Shown piece after piece: positions 24,142-36,409 of a stretch of DNA of 64,000 bases (positions within the stretch are counted from its first letter, which is position 1; each line of letters opens with the position of its first letter). Position numbers and translations under genes: made by a program. The notes beneath the pieces were generated by a model. That model saw nothing but the letters and a program-made list of their open reading frames with translations, was not told the DNA's origin and searched no databases. Location: NCBI GenBank assembly GCA_958510825.1, contig OY294049.1, positions 32,702,774-32,766,773 on the forward strand, written 5' to 3'. Source of the DNA: Brachypterus glaber. Lineage: Eukaryota > Arthropoda > Insecta > Coleoptera > Kateretidae.

Positions 24142-26687
24142 CTAAAATATAAATTTATAAAAAAATTAAATTGCCTAATTTTTATCCACTCTACTTTTAC
24201 TGCCTTTAAAGCACTACATTTAAGGTTGATTTATGCAAAAATTAAAGAAGCTAACTAAAAATATAATTAAATTTATGTCTGCACTGCGCATGCTTATTTT
24301 ATTTACTTTCGCGCGGAATTAAAATTATATTTGTTGGTTGGTTTTACTCTTGAACTTCACAGCTGAACACAGTTCTTTGTCATGTTTAAGAATTAAAGAT
24401 CAAATATAGTACCTACTTATTTGGTTGGGTGAAAAGTGTACATCAGTGCAAGAAAGTGCTATCCCAACGAACAAACCTTCTATTTACAGGCATTTTGAGT
24501 TGCAGTGTATTCCCAAAATTAATTATATATCTAGTTATTTCTAAAATTAATTATATGTCTAGTTATTCCAACGAACTACCCGGACAACATCCATAAACTC
24601 ATGAGGCCTCATGAGAGCATCATGTTATGATTTCCACGTTTTGTACTCATACGAACATCATGATGAGCACATCTCATGATTTTGTGATCATGTTATGAGT
24701 TTGTTATGAGTTTGTCATGAGGTGTATACATTTAACGTTAAATCATTAAATGAGGTCATAATGACTTCCATGTGAAATCTGTAATGTTTCAATTTCAGTG
24801 CACTTGACAGCGTTATGCTATAGGTGGCCCCACATGTTATTTCCTACCACTAACTAAACTTATTAAAAGAATAAAGTCGCCTTCTAGGAATATTATTATA
24901 TTTATTTACTAAAATAGAGAATTATATTTTCTTTAAAATAAATACAGGATATCGTAAACCTAACATTAACCGTTTTCGAGTTATTTACAAATTATTGTGA
25001 AAAAGGCGTATTTCTGTAAATTTATAAAGTTGTATTTAATCAAGTCGGCCAGTAAATTACATTTCGTTTTTATTTCAAAAAGTCCAAATGAGGCGGATCT
25101 GTCACATTTTTTGTTTTGTGCCATATTTTCTTTGATTTTTGCAAAATTAAAAAAATTAATCAGCCATATTTATTCCGCCATTTAAAATTTTGGGTATTGG
25201 TAAGCATTAATAATACCAAAAGAAGCCTTTATACCAAGAGCTAAATCGGACATTTTTCAAAAATTTCGAACCACTCGAATTTTTTTTCAGATTTTTTACT
25301 CATTTTTTTCGTGATCAGCGGTTAAAAAAATTTTGTGACTTTTTTTTTTGTGGGACCAATTTAGATGTTTTTTATTACGATTTTTTGTTTCTTAAATATT
25401 AAAAATATATATATATATATATATATATGTTGGAACTAGACAATTTTTCTTTGTAAATCTGTAATTATTTTAGGGTAATTTTGTTTGATATATTGATAGA
25501 ATAAAAAAAAATCACATTTTTCCAAATTTGTAATATATTCTTTTTTTAAATTAAATTAGAATTAAACTAGTACATACAAGGAAAATAACCCATAACAGAA
25601 TGGGCGGGATCTGTCAATTTTTTTTGTTTCGTGCCATTTTTTCGTTAATTTTGGCAAAATAAAAAAATAAATCAACCATAATTATTCCGTCATTTTGAAT
25701 TTTGAGTTTTTGGGTATTAGTCCGCATTAATATTACCAAATTTCAGCTAAATGGGATATTTTTCAAAAATTTTGGACCATCCTAATGTCGGATTTTTTTT
25801 TTCTGATTTTTCACTATTTTTTACGTAATCAGCGGTGCAAATATGGCCCTATGCAAAAAAAAAACAGAATTTTGTAACTTTTTTTTTCTGGGACCACTGC
25901 ATCAAAAACACCAAACAAACGACAAAACAAAAGCAAACCAAATAATTAGGTCATGTGGCGTTGGACGTGAAAATAGCGAGTTCATATAGAACAGGCTATT
26001 ACCACGTCCGACGCCCACGAATCTATTTCCACGTCCAGTATTGTTTTTGCCGATTTTTAGGGTTTTTAAAGCTTTTAAGGTATATTTTTCGTCAGAATTG
26101 TATTCGCCTCGTTTAAATGGTGTGGCTACGCCCCCCCCCCCCCATTAGCATCGAAAAAACCAAAACAAACCAAAGAATTAGGTCATGTGAAAACAGACAC
26201 TTCGTTTAAAATATATGTTGTGTATATTTTTAATGTTATAAGATGGTTTTATTTTAAAAACCCTTTTTATAATATTTACCCGTGAAGACTGTGAAATATT
26301 GTGTAAATTTGCTGCCATCCTTTTGGTGTATATATTTTATTAAGAACCAATTCATATTCGTTTAATTATTTTAAATAATTTTATTTATCGTATGTATCAT
26401 ACATACATGTTTAAAATAATATATATTCTTGCAACTGTATATAAAGCGACTGATACAGTATAGGTTCGTGTATTTTAATTAATTCTTAAAAATACTATTT
26501 TGACGTGATAAAATTGTTAATCCCAACACAATTAAAAATCTTAAAAAGTTCCATATTTTAACGTCATTATAATAAAATTCGCCAAGTTTTCGGAGTAAAA
26601 TTATGCATGGGAACTGAACAAAAATGTTGGACTTTTTTGCTGCTCATGAAGGATAAAGCTCATTTTGATGAGTTAATCCCACAAAAA

Positions 26688-26695
<8 letters not shown>
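24142..26695. other. Gene-free stretch with local duplications
   Basis: 24590-24730 is a cluster of CATGA/TCATG words. 25090-25330 and 25610-25845 are diverged copies of one another (both carry GATCTGTCA, GTGCCAT and TTTTGGGTATT, spaced about 520 bp). An (AT)n microsatellite is at 25405-25428 and a poly-C run at 26130-26143. No exon seen; the first exon of transporter B is expected in or beyond this stretch. Confidence 0.4.

Positions 26696-26735
<40 letters not shown>
26696..26735. repeat. (TA)n microsatellite
   Basis: About 40 bp of TA dinucleotide directly upstream of a SINE head. Confidence 0.9.
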
Positions 26736-26738
<3 letters not shown>

Positions 26739-26986
26739 GGGAGATTTAGCTCAGCGGTCAATGCCATCGATATAGCCTGACACTGATCTAATGATCGTGA
26801 GTTCAAACCTCACTGGCGCCGATTGCCTTTTTCAGTTAATTAATAATTGAAATTTGGCGAAGGCGTACTCCCTAGATATATTGGTTCGAAAGTCAACTAA
26901 AGCCGGTGGTTCCCTCTACTACTAGCCCACACAAGTCCTGGACTTAGGGGATGCTTAATTAAGTAGAATAGTACGAGGTTAAAAAC
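26739..26986 (+). mobile_element. tRNA-derived SINE, copy 2
   Basis: The head GGGAGATTTAGCTCAGCGG holds an A-box-like word (TAGCTCAGCGG), and GAGTTCAAACCTC is B-box-like, so the 5' end resembles a tRNA. The body shared by all copies follows (GGCGCC, TTCAGTTAATTAATAATTG, CGGTGGTTCCCTCTACTACT, GATGCTTAATTAAGTAGAAT). It is probably transcribed by RNA polymerase III and mobilised by a LINE, as known for the class. It is not a functional tRNA gene. Confidence 0.8.
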
Positions 26987-27526
26987 AAACATAAACATAA
27001 AACATATATATATATATATATACAGGGTGTATCAGAACTCACGTTAAAAAAATTACATATGTACTTATATAGCAATAAAAAGAAATTGAGCAAAATTTCA
27101 GAGGGGGGTGTATGTATGAAATTTTGAGATAAGAACGTTTTGTTTCCACCAATCCCAGAAGCTGTTACAATTATCTATAATAGTGGGTAAATCGCCCAAT
27201 TGGTTTATACGGAAACATACCAGTAGTTAAAGGTATGCATTTTGAAAGTTTGATGAGAATGTCAAATTGTAATTTTTCATATGACAATTTGTCAAAAATA
27301 TTTTTTAAGATGTAAACTGTTATATTACTGGAAGATTATGCATTTTTTAACTTTGTTGACAACCAAACGTAACAAATAATTTCAATCTTCTATCTTCGCC
27401 TTTTCTCCATTTTTACAGGTTCCTCGTTCCTCAAATACCATTTCTACAATCTCCTTTACAAACTATTAGCAGTATTTACAGAGAATTTTGAATATAGAAA
27501 TTTATTTAAAAACTAGATGAAACGTT

Positions 27527-28420
27527 GCAAGCACCCTGTCAAAACATCGGTACTATTGGGAAAACTAATAACATGCTATTAGAACAGGGTAGCATAACAT
27601 AATTACAATTTTACTACTACTCCTCACTGCACAAACTAACTTCTATAATATTTATTTTAAACTTTAGCTTTTCTTGTACACTTAATATATAATTAAAATT
27701 AATAATAAAAATATGTTTTTACTTGGATGCAAGTTGAACTTATTAATTACAATTTTTGATTGATTTTAAAAACAAATGAATGGAAGCTTAAAATTTGTAC
27801 ACTAGAGCCATCTAGTGTGCAAATTTCAAACTAGGTGTTTTGTTTGATTTTAAATTCTGTATCTTTAAAACATAATTCTAGCAAAAAACTGTATATAACA
27901 TTTTTTTATAGGGCTTAAAAAGAGCTTTTATTTAAAATATAATTTTTTGAAATCGGGTTATAAATATATCAGATATGCTAAAAAACCTTTTACTGCTTTA
28001 AACGCCGATTTAGGAAAACGTTGTTTATGACATTTTTTGACCAATTTAAAATTATCTTTTATATAAGTGTTAATTTTAATTAACCAAATACCATAATAAT
28101 TGCCTTAATTATGAACAAAAAACGCTGAAAATAGGAGTTTTTCCCTATTTTTACCCCCTTACCCCAATCGTTTACCCCAAAATCTAATACGGAATACGAT
28201 AAGAAACAATATGCAAAAAACCGCAAGTCGATATCTCATGTAGAAATGGAGTTAGAGAGTTTACACCCAGACAGACAGACAGACAGACAGACGGACACAA
28301 TTTTTTTTTACTGATTTCGACTCAGAATGGTCTAAAACGTGGTCAAAGATTTTGACTTTTCGGCGAAGATTTCAATACATCGGCACTCTTAGTAAAAATA
28401 ATAAAAAGTGCCGATGTAAA
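27527..28420 (+). mobile_element. Helentron-like (HINE) element, copy A
   Basis: Begins AGATGAAACGTTGCAAGCAC with ACATCGGTACT nearby. It carries a (CAGA)n microsatellite (about 28269-28294) and ends with a hairpin whose arms are ACATCGGCACT and AGTGCCGATGT. The 5' motif matches the 3' hairpin arm, the arrangement seen in Helentron-derived elements. About 235 bp (27562-27796) are present here and absent from the other copies. Confidence 0.6.
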
Positions 28421-28889
28421 TATGAACAATGACATTGACATATCATTTCATTATCACTGAAAGTATTGGATTAGGCAGGCCCGTGCGCACGGGGGGTTGA
28501 GGGTTCAACCCCCCCTCCAGGAGGGTTTTAAACTAAATTTTTTTAAAAATTTTGAACTTCCTGATTAGGAAAAATTTGAATCAAGCGAAATGTATGTGAC
28601 TGTAATCTTATTATATAATATATATTATGTACATCTATTTGATATTTTTCTTTTAACAGGGTTCCTACAGATCATGGAAAACAGGGAAAAGTCAGGGAAT
28701 TGAAGGGGTCATCTGGAAAACCTGGAATTTTTGCCTAAAACACAGGGAAAATATTAAAAATCTTAAAAAACAGGGAATTTTAAGTCTAAAAAGGTTTAAT
28801 TACTTTTTTAATTGATTTATCATATTTTATACTTTGTAATTTGCGAGGTAATTTGTATATTGCTGCTCAAGTGGACCTTTAAATTCATA

Positions 28890-29385
28890 AAAATTTTGGG
28901 CTGCGGCGCTATCTTTCTTATATTTTGGTGAAATTTGAATTATAAAACTGTTTTAAAATAAAGGTTTCTTAAACAAATTGCCTGTGGCACTAGGTATTTC
29001 TTACATTTTTTATCTAAGATTGTAGAACTTAAGCGTGATATTCGTAAAAACTTTCGCCTGCGGCGCTAGAGCTCTTATGCATTTTTTGTGAAATTTAGAA
29101 AAAAGCTGTTTAAAAAAATAGACCATAAATTTTGTAAAATTTTTCGCCTGTTGCGCTAGGGCTTTCCTTTGTTTTTATCTAAGATTTTAGAACTTAAGCG
29201 TGAAATTCTCAAAAATTTTCGCCTTCGGAGCTGGAGCTTTTTTGCATTTTTAGTAAAATTTAGAATAAACAAACTGTTAAAAAATTAAAGTAGACCATCA
29301 AATTTTCAAAAAAAAATGCCTGTGGCACTAGGTCTTTCTTACGTTTTTGTCTATCCAGAATTGCAGAACTTTTGCGTGAAATTAG
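28890..29385. repeat. Satellite-like tandem repeat, unit about 165 bp
   Basis: The word GCCTGTGGCACTAGG or close forms occurs at 28980, 29147 and 29319 (spacing 167 and 172). A sister word, CGCCTGCGGCGCTAG, occurs at 28901, 29056 and 29221. The unit is therefore about 165 bp built of two related halves. TATCTAAGAT and GAACTTAAGCGTG sit at fixed positions in the units. The frames read across it are not genes. Confidence 0.75.
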
Positions 29386-29916
29386 AAAAAAATTTATTGG
29401 ACTTTTTAGATCATTTTGTCCTAACTTTCTCAGATAGAACAAATGCATTTAGAATGACAATTTATTTTTCTGACAAAAAAAATATTTTTTTTTCAAAGGA
29501 TATGACATATTTTTGACTTAAAATAAAGCAGAACCAACGCCATATTTATTTAAACATGTTTTCAAAAAGTGCAAACAAAAGCAATAAAACTGGCCATATC
29601 TCAAAACATCTAATTTGCAGACAGGACAACTTGTCATAGCAGGGCAGTATAGCGACTTCAATACTGAATAATATTCCGTTTTTTTTTTCAGTCGATCCAA
29701 AGACCGGACCACCGTCTTTTTATGTTTTTTTTTTCAAAGAAAATTTATGGGCAAAAATCTAAAAAAAAATTTTTTTTGAATATAAATAAACATACCTACA
29801 AAATTTCACAATATCTTTTTTCTTTCTATACAAAAAAATATTTTTAAAATTTGAAGGTATAAAGACCCCTTAATCTTAATATTTTACTCCAATTTTAGCC
29901 CCATTTGTTACAGTAT

Positions 29917-30729
29917 GTAGGGGAAGTCAGGGTTAACTGGGACACAAGGTTAACTGGTCCACCTGGATTTTATCAACTTTTTTTATTAGTATTGGCGCCT
30001 TATGGCAAATTCTAGTGATATTTAGTTAGTAGTATTGTTTAAAGTATTATGACGGACCGTGTTGTCCACGTGTAAGTTGTAGTAAAGAAAGTTAATTTTT
30101 TTCGATGAAAAGTGGGTATTTACCTTAACTTTTATTTTTTAATTAATACTTTTTTATTACATAATAGGAGGATCTAGATTAATATTTTACCTAATATACT
30201 GAGTATTTTATTAATTATTCTGCATAATTTCCGCCTTCTAATATATTATTAAGTAATAAAATTTTATGATTTTATTCAGTGGTGTCACTCAGGGTTAACT
30301 GGTTCGGGGTTAACTGGACCACTTATGTCAATATTAATAAGTTCGGACATGGCCCAGTTAACCCCAGATCAGATATATCTAATATTTAACATAATATGTT
30401 GTCTATTTTTATTTTAGAATTAAATTTTATTTGATTTAAAATCGTTTTTATTCACAATAATTACAATACAATACATTTTTGTTAGTGGACTAGTTAACCC
30501 TGAGTAGTGGTCCAGTTAACCCTGCCCTATGGGGTTAACTGGTCCAGCGGGATTAACTGGTTTATCGTTAATAACTTTTTTTATATAAATAATATTTGTC
30601 TAAAGTATTAATATTCTAACTATAGTATTAATCTACCTTTTGCTATAGAAAATATTTGAAAATTGTTTACAGGTTTTTCAAAAACTCGATATGAAAAAAA
30701 GCGGCCCAGTTAACCCCGACTTCCCCTAC
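29917..30729. mobile_element. hAT-like non-autonomous element with repeated GGTTAACTGG motif
   Basis: 813 bp. The 25-bp terminal inverted repeat starts GTAGGGGAAGTC on the left; its inverse, GACTTCCCCTAC, is on the right, with one mismatch over 25 bp. Flanking 8-mers are TACAGTAT (29909-29916) and TACAGTCT (30730-30737), an 8-bp target duplication with one difference, as in hAT elements. Near both ends and in the interior the word GGTTAACTGG or its inverse recurs about ten times. No transposase is encoded. Confidence 0.75.
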
Positions 30730-32050
30730 TACAGTCTGTTAGAAAAATTTTTCAAGTCGTTTGCGGAAGCCTATAAACTCGGTGTTTGCAGAAATTATTT
30801 TTGCCCGGACTGTGTATCCACGTGCTACTCTTTGTAAAAATCTTGTCTATGTATAACATGAAAATACTTTCGCTACTTTCCCATTCAATTGCCTGCACCT
30901 CCCTTAAAAATCCGAACCGAACTTATATATACATCTATGCATTTTCTTGCTTATTCTGTAATGTAATCTGTGATATATACTCTGCCTTTAGTTACATACC
31001 ATATTTAAATGTTCATTAAGGTAATTATCTATATTAATTTTTTAATTTAAATATTTTTTTAATTTGGCTTTGTACAAATTTAATAATTTTACAAACATAA
31101 CAGGCCGTGAAGATATGTAATGCTACGCATTCCATTATATACTATTCACAGTAAATGTTACATTGCATTTTCCCAAATACAAAATTTTTTTTAAACAAAA
31201 AAAATAAATTTTTTTTATTAATTTATTTTTGCGAAAAACGAAAATGAAGAATCGTCCTGCAGAATTAAAATTTTATTGGTGCTTTTTTTGGTCCCGATTC
31301 AATATGTCCATCTTCGAAGGGCCGCAGCTCCCTTAGGGCTCATTTCCGGACCAACCTTTATATGCACTTTTTTTCATATTTTTTAACGTAGAATCACCCT
31401 TTAAATTTTTCGAACTTATTTTTGAATAACCCTGTATAGGGACACTAGATCTAGGTCTTAAGTTAGCAAAGCGACATACAGACAGCCAGTCTATCGCCTT
31501 GCTAACTGTGTCCCTAACCGTATAATACTATTCTAGCGCAGACGCTGTGGATAGTATAACATGCATGCGCCGCAATGGAAGAAATTTTAGAGATTTTTTA
31601 AAATATTTTGATAATCCACTGTGTTATATTACCTGCAGGCTGTGCTTGGACAATAAATTATTGTCAATAATCGGCGAGTTCTTAAAAATATTGAGATTTT
31701 GCATTTTTATGCGTAAAAAAATAATAGTCGTCCATTTTTTCTGTCTACCTGTATGATCATTAATAATTAGGGGTCACACTTTAAATATGTAATGCAAAAT
31801 TATGCAATTTGAACCCCCTCCCCCTACTTAACGAATCGTAACGCATAGCTTCCTATTTCCGTATTCCCTAACATCCATACTCATAACATAATTAGGAAAA
31901 TAGACCTGTGTAGGTCAATGGGATGAGGTATATGGTTAAAGGTGAAAAATATAACTTTTGCGCTATAATAAATATTTATTTAATAAATCACGACACGCTA
32001 GTAAGGGGGAAGGGTAATGAGATACGTGATAAAATTGTTTGTTTGTTTGT
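30730..32050. other. Gene-free stretch
   Basis: Contains a minus-strand TAAGGGAG-family copy at about 31300-31435, ending with TTTTTGAATAACCCTGTATA. The frame 30786-31019 shows no domain. A short inverted repeat at 31436-31520 (GGGACACTAGATC, GTGTCCCTAACC) is visible. No gene supported. Confidence 0.4.
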
Positions 32051-32270
32051 TTAACCTCGTACTATTCTACTTAATCAAGCATCCCCTAAGTCCAGGACTT
32101 GTGTGGGCTAGTAGTAGAGGGAACCACCGGCTTATACTGACTTTCGAACCAGTTTCTAGGGAGTGTCCGTTTCACTTAGCGCCTTCGCCAATTTCAATTA
32201 TTAATTAACTGAAAAAAGCAAGTCGGCGCCAGTGAGAATCGAACTCAAGATAGTAGACTTGCTATACATA
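32051..32270 (-). mobile_element. tRNA-derived SINE, copy 3
   Basis: Minus-strand copy with the body word CTCGTACTATTCTACTTAAT and the GGCGCC junction. The B-box-like word (inverse of AGAATCGAACTC) is kept. The tRNA head is truncated beyond about 32265. Confidence 0.7.
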
Positions 32271-32329
32271 CATATATACATACATTGTAAGACGGCTAGG
32301 GGTTTAGATAAGACCTGACATTGACTTTT

Positions 32330-33024
32330 ACATCGGCACTTAGTGCTACTAAGAGTGCCGTGGAATTGAAATCTTCGCCGAAAAGTCAATATCTTTTACC
32401 ACGTTTTTTTCACATTTCTCGACGTTTTAGACCATTCGAAGAGTCGAAATCAGTAAAAAAAAATTTTGCGTCAGTCTGTCTGTCTGTCTGGGTGTATACT
32501 CTCTAACTCCATTTCTACATGAGATATGCGGTTTTTTTCATATTGTTTCTTATCGTATTCCGAAGAGCTGATTAGATTTTGGGGGTAAACGATTGGGGGT
32601 AAGGGGGTAAAAATAGGGTAAAACTCCTATTTTTAGCGTTTTTTGTTTATAATTAAGACAATTATTATTGTATTTGGTTAATTTAGCAATTATATAAAAG
32701 ATAATTTTAAATTGGTCAAAAAAATGTTATAAACAACGTTTTCCTAAAACGCATTGTTTTCGAGATATTGGCGTTTAAAGCAGTAAAAGGTTTTTTTAGC
32801 ATATCTCACATATTTATAACCCGATTTCAAAAAATTATATTTTAAATAAAAGCTCTTTTTAAGCCCTATAAAAAATGTTATATGCAGTTTTTGCTAGAAT
32901 ATAATGTTTTAAAGATACAGAATTTAAAATCAAACAAAACACCTAGTTTGAAATTTGCAAACTAGATGGCTCTAGTGTACAATAGTACCGATGTTTTGAC
33001 AGGGTGCTTGCAACGTTTCATCTA
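32330..33024 (-). mobile_element. Helentron-like (HINE) element, copy B
   Basis: Minus-strand copy. Forward position 32330 starts with the 3' hairpin ACATCGGCACTTAGTGCTAC; the 5' end, AGATGAAACGTTGCAAGCAC, is at about 33024 in inverse. A (GTCT)n tract (about 32474-32490) matches the CAGA microsatellite of the other copies. Confidence 0.65.
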
Positions 33025-33723
33025 ATATTTGTCTAAATGTGGATAATTTTGCCTTTTTTATAGAAAAAGTATTTTTTAGCAAAGAAATATATATTTATTT
33101 TTTTATTAAGAGCGTTACATTGCATTGAGCTGCCTTACAGAACGCGAAGAGGGGACCCCAGAAATAGACCGAATTTGGCGTCAATTGTGGACAGCCCCAT
33201 ATCTGTATGCATACATGACTATTCTGAGCAGAAAAGGTCAAAATTTAACGTTACTTAATGATTGAACAACCCCATACCATTAAATAAGAATTTGTATCAT
33301 CGAAACGCACCAATTTCATAATTTAAAACATACGAAACATCAAAAAAAAACTAGAAATATTAATTACTTGGTATTTCCTTAGCACGCGATAAAGTTATAA
33401 AATGCATATTTTATTACATAATATGGAAAATTATTTGAATTTGAACTAATTTATTCACACATGATATAATAACCACTAAAGAAAGTGCACGCATTCTTTT
33501 ATTACTTATCTATTACTAATAAAGTATTTATAATTATGCCAAACCTACGCCTAAAGCTATTGAAATTTATAGCTATAAATGCTTCCGACTTCTAGGAAAG
33601 TTGATTAATTTTTTTCAGTGACATTCTTCAGGTAGTTATAAACAATTATTGGCTTTCTTATGATATTTCCATAACTATTAGATTACTATAATAGACAATA
33701 ATATCATTGGCTTTAATAGAATA

Positions 33724-33965
33724 AAAACTTTTCGCAAAAAAAATGAACCGACTTCTATGTCTCTAAAAAGTAAAAAATAAAAAATACTTAACTCGGTGCC
33801 AATTTCACCATTCCCTAAATTAATTACTATTAATTATTTTTTTATTATTTTATTATTGTTTGCTGTGAAAGTGGCACCGACTTAAGTATTTTTTATTTTT
33901 TACTTTTTAGAGACATAGAAGTCAGTTCATTTTTTTTGCGAAAAGTTTTTATTATTTACTTTTTA
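33724..33965. mobile_element. Foldback repeat
   Basis: The arms read AAAACTTTTCGCAAAAAAAA and its inverse. Both contain GACTTCTATGTCTCTAAAAA-type sequence and AATACTTAACTCGGTGCC / GGCACCGACTTAAGTATT. About 240 bp with an AT-rich loop. The downstream stretch to about 34615 ends with TTTTTGGAAGTCGGTTAAG, a word like those common in insect dispersed repeats, and may be part of a larger element. Confidence 0.6.
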
Positions 33966-34619
33966 GAGACACAGAACTTGTAGATTTGTAACGTCATCTA
34001 AGCTAAATTATAATTGTCCTTTTATCCTGGCAAGCTGCTGACGTCACAACGCTAGGTTTATCTTAAAGATAAATTTCTAAAAAACAAAAGTAATATTTTT
34101 ATTTCAGCGCCCAAGAGTCCAACTAACCTTATTTTAAACGAAATACTAAAGAAAATCTTCTTGAACTTTAACCGTTAAGTAATAATCAAATAACGCCTTA
34201 TGGTAAAATCACAAAATTTATCATTTTCTCTTGGTATTTTAATATTATAGGTCCAAAGAATCAAGTTTAGCGGCATTTAAAAGATTTTAAGTGTGCCGCA
34301 ATATTTGAGTGACCCCTTAATCAAGTTATCCGGCTTATCCGATATTTATCTAAAAATTTGACTGGTAGTAGAACCAAATTAAGCCGTTTTTAAGTGAAAT
34401 TGCTATAAAATGATTAGATTTATCTTAATTATCCTGCTTACCGGGCATTATCCGAGCGTCAAATTAAAACGGGACCACCTCATGAATGCCCTCTTTAAGT
34501 TGCAAAAAGTTTCATCAAATTCCGTTCATTCGTTCCAAAGTTATGCGGGAACAAACATAAAAAAACAAAGTCACACGTCGAATTGATAACCTCCTCCTTT
34601 TTGGAAGTCGGTTAAGAAA

Positions 34620-36400
34620 TAAACTAATCCGATACAGTATAGTATAGACTTTTTAGACCACAAGAATAATTGGTTAATTTTCAGAGGGTTATGTAACTTA
34701 ACTTACGTGCACGCCTGCACGGTACAATTTAATATTCAACATATATTTTGCTAAAAATATATTTTTTGCACGACCAAGACTAAAACCTAATTTTACGCTT
34801 TCATTTTCGGGACTAAACTTGCCGTTTTTCTCCCTAGGGAATAAAAATCACGGCAACCTTGATAATATTAAAATATTATACTTACTATGTGCTTTGCTGG
34901 TTCAAAAATTAAGTTTGGTGGTGTTTTGTAAATATTGTTATAACAATTTATACATAACTTCAAATTTATCATCTTCATCCATTTTTTTGACGTTTGTGTC
35001 AACCATATTAAAAAATAATTGAAATCGCGATAGCCATGAAACTGACTTTTCGCAATTTACAGGCATCTTGATTAAATTACGAAAATAAAACAACCGATTT
35101 TAGACGCGTGGTTTTTAATTTTAATTTTATCAATTATATACTAATTTTCGTTAGCTTTTTCTCTCTTCCACTTTTTGCTGGGAGCGAAGCAGGTGCGTTT
35201 CTACAAACACGCAAAACGGAGGCTCTTAAAACAGAAGTTCGAGAGGGTTTCACGATGAGCGGGGTGTATCGGTAAAAAGGTGAGACGTGCGAAAAACGAC
35301 TGAGCGGGGTCTCATAACGATTTGAGAATGTTTTCTGTATTTAAAAAGCATTTCAAAACGACCCTTATATTGCTCCATTTCGATTTTTCGGCGGCTGAAA
35401 ATGCGAGAATGAGATGAAGAGAAAGGCGGGACTTAAAAATATTCTGCACCGTCGCCGAGTTTTCTTAATAACTTTTAAACGAAACGTCGGAGAGGAGGGG
35501 TTGGGGGGGGGCCCCCCGGCCGGAGGCCGGGGGGTTCCCCTAGATTTTTAAATTTCCGATCCGCCTGTCCAGGTCCCGAGTCCCTAGGATTTATATTAAA
35601 CGAGATAAATATTTTTTAAGTTCAAAATTTGTCCAAAAAGTAAGGCTAGAATTTCGACCTATCAGAAAGCTCGCAGAGAAATTTGCAAATTGTCAGGCGA
35701 TTTTCTGAGATTTCATTTAACGATACCTTCATTTTCAAATAGGTAGAACTGGCCCAAAATTTCCAATTTCGGGGGGTTTTTTGCACAAAATCGCTTCCTC
35801 ATTTATCGATCTACATGTGCGTTCTAAAATTTCCCGGGACAAATCCCTTTTATTCCCGGCAACTGTGAAAATGTAAAAAAATGCACGTGAGGAGCAACGT
35901 ACTGATATCTGGGGTTGACAAACGATGCTACCTTCAAATTAGGCTCTAGGCGGGATTTTCCACCAGAAATCGAAACTACACGACAAGACGAAGAGATTGA
36001 TGTGTCACAAGTCTGGGTTCGATAAACAATAAGGGCGTAAGCGACATAGCATCATTTTGTCTGAGCTGCAAGGAGAAGGCCATTTCAGGGTACACCTTTT
36101 GATGCTATCGTTAATAACTTTTTGAAAACATAATTTTTCCGTATGAAACCTATACCAAATTAACCAGAATACTTCAACGGTTCCATTTTATACCCGATAC
36201 CCCAGTTCTGAACTAAAATTAAGGTGCTGGGGGTGCCAAAAGAACCGGGTGAAGCGGTCTAAAATTGAGAAAATTACAACATAAAAATCATGTTAGCCAG
36301 GCTCTACGTTCGAAAACCCGCGATCCTGTTGAACTGCTACCGGGTGGCTCTTTTTCGGTGAAAGATATATATATACAGGCTGGCTATTTCTAAGAGGAAT
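34620..36400. other. Gene-free stretch of higher GC
   Basis: 35160-36350 is richer in G and C than its surroundings and has a 10-bp-arm all-GC hairpin at 35512-35534. No protein domain is readable in any frame. It may be an old element, but no ends were found. Confidence 0.35.
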
Positions 36401-36409
36401 CACATTTTT

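Noticed and set aside
26739..26815. Candidate tRNA gene
   Set aside because: A- and B-box-like words are present, but the sequence is the head of a SINE repeated four times with a common body, and no clean cloverleaf was seen.
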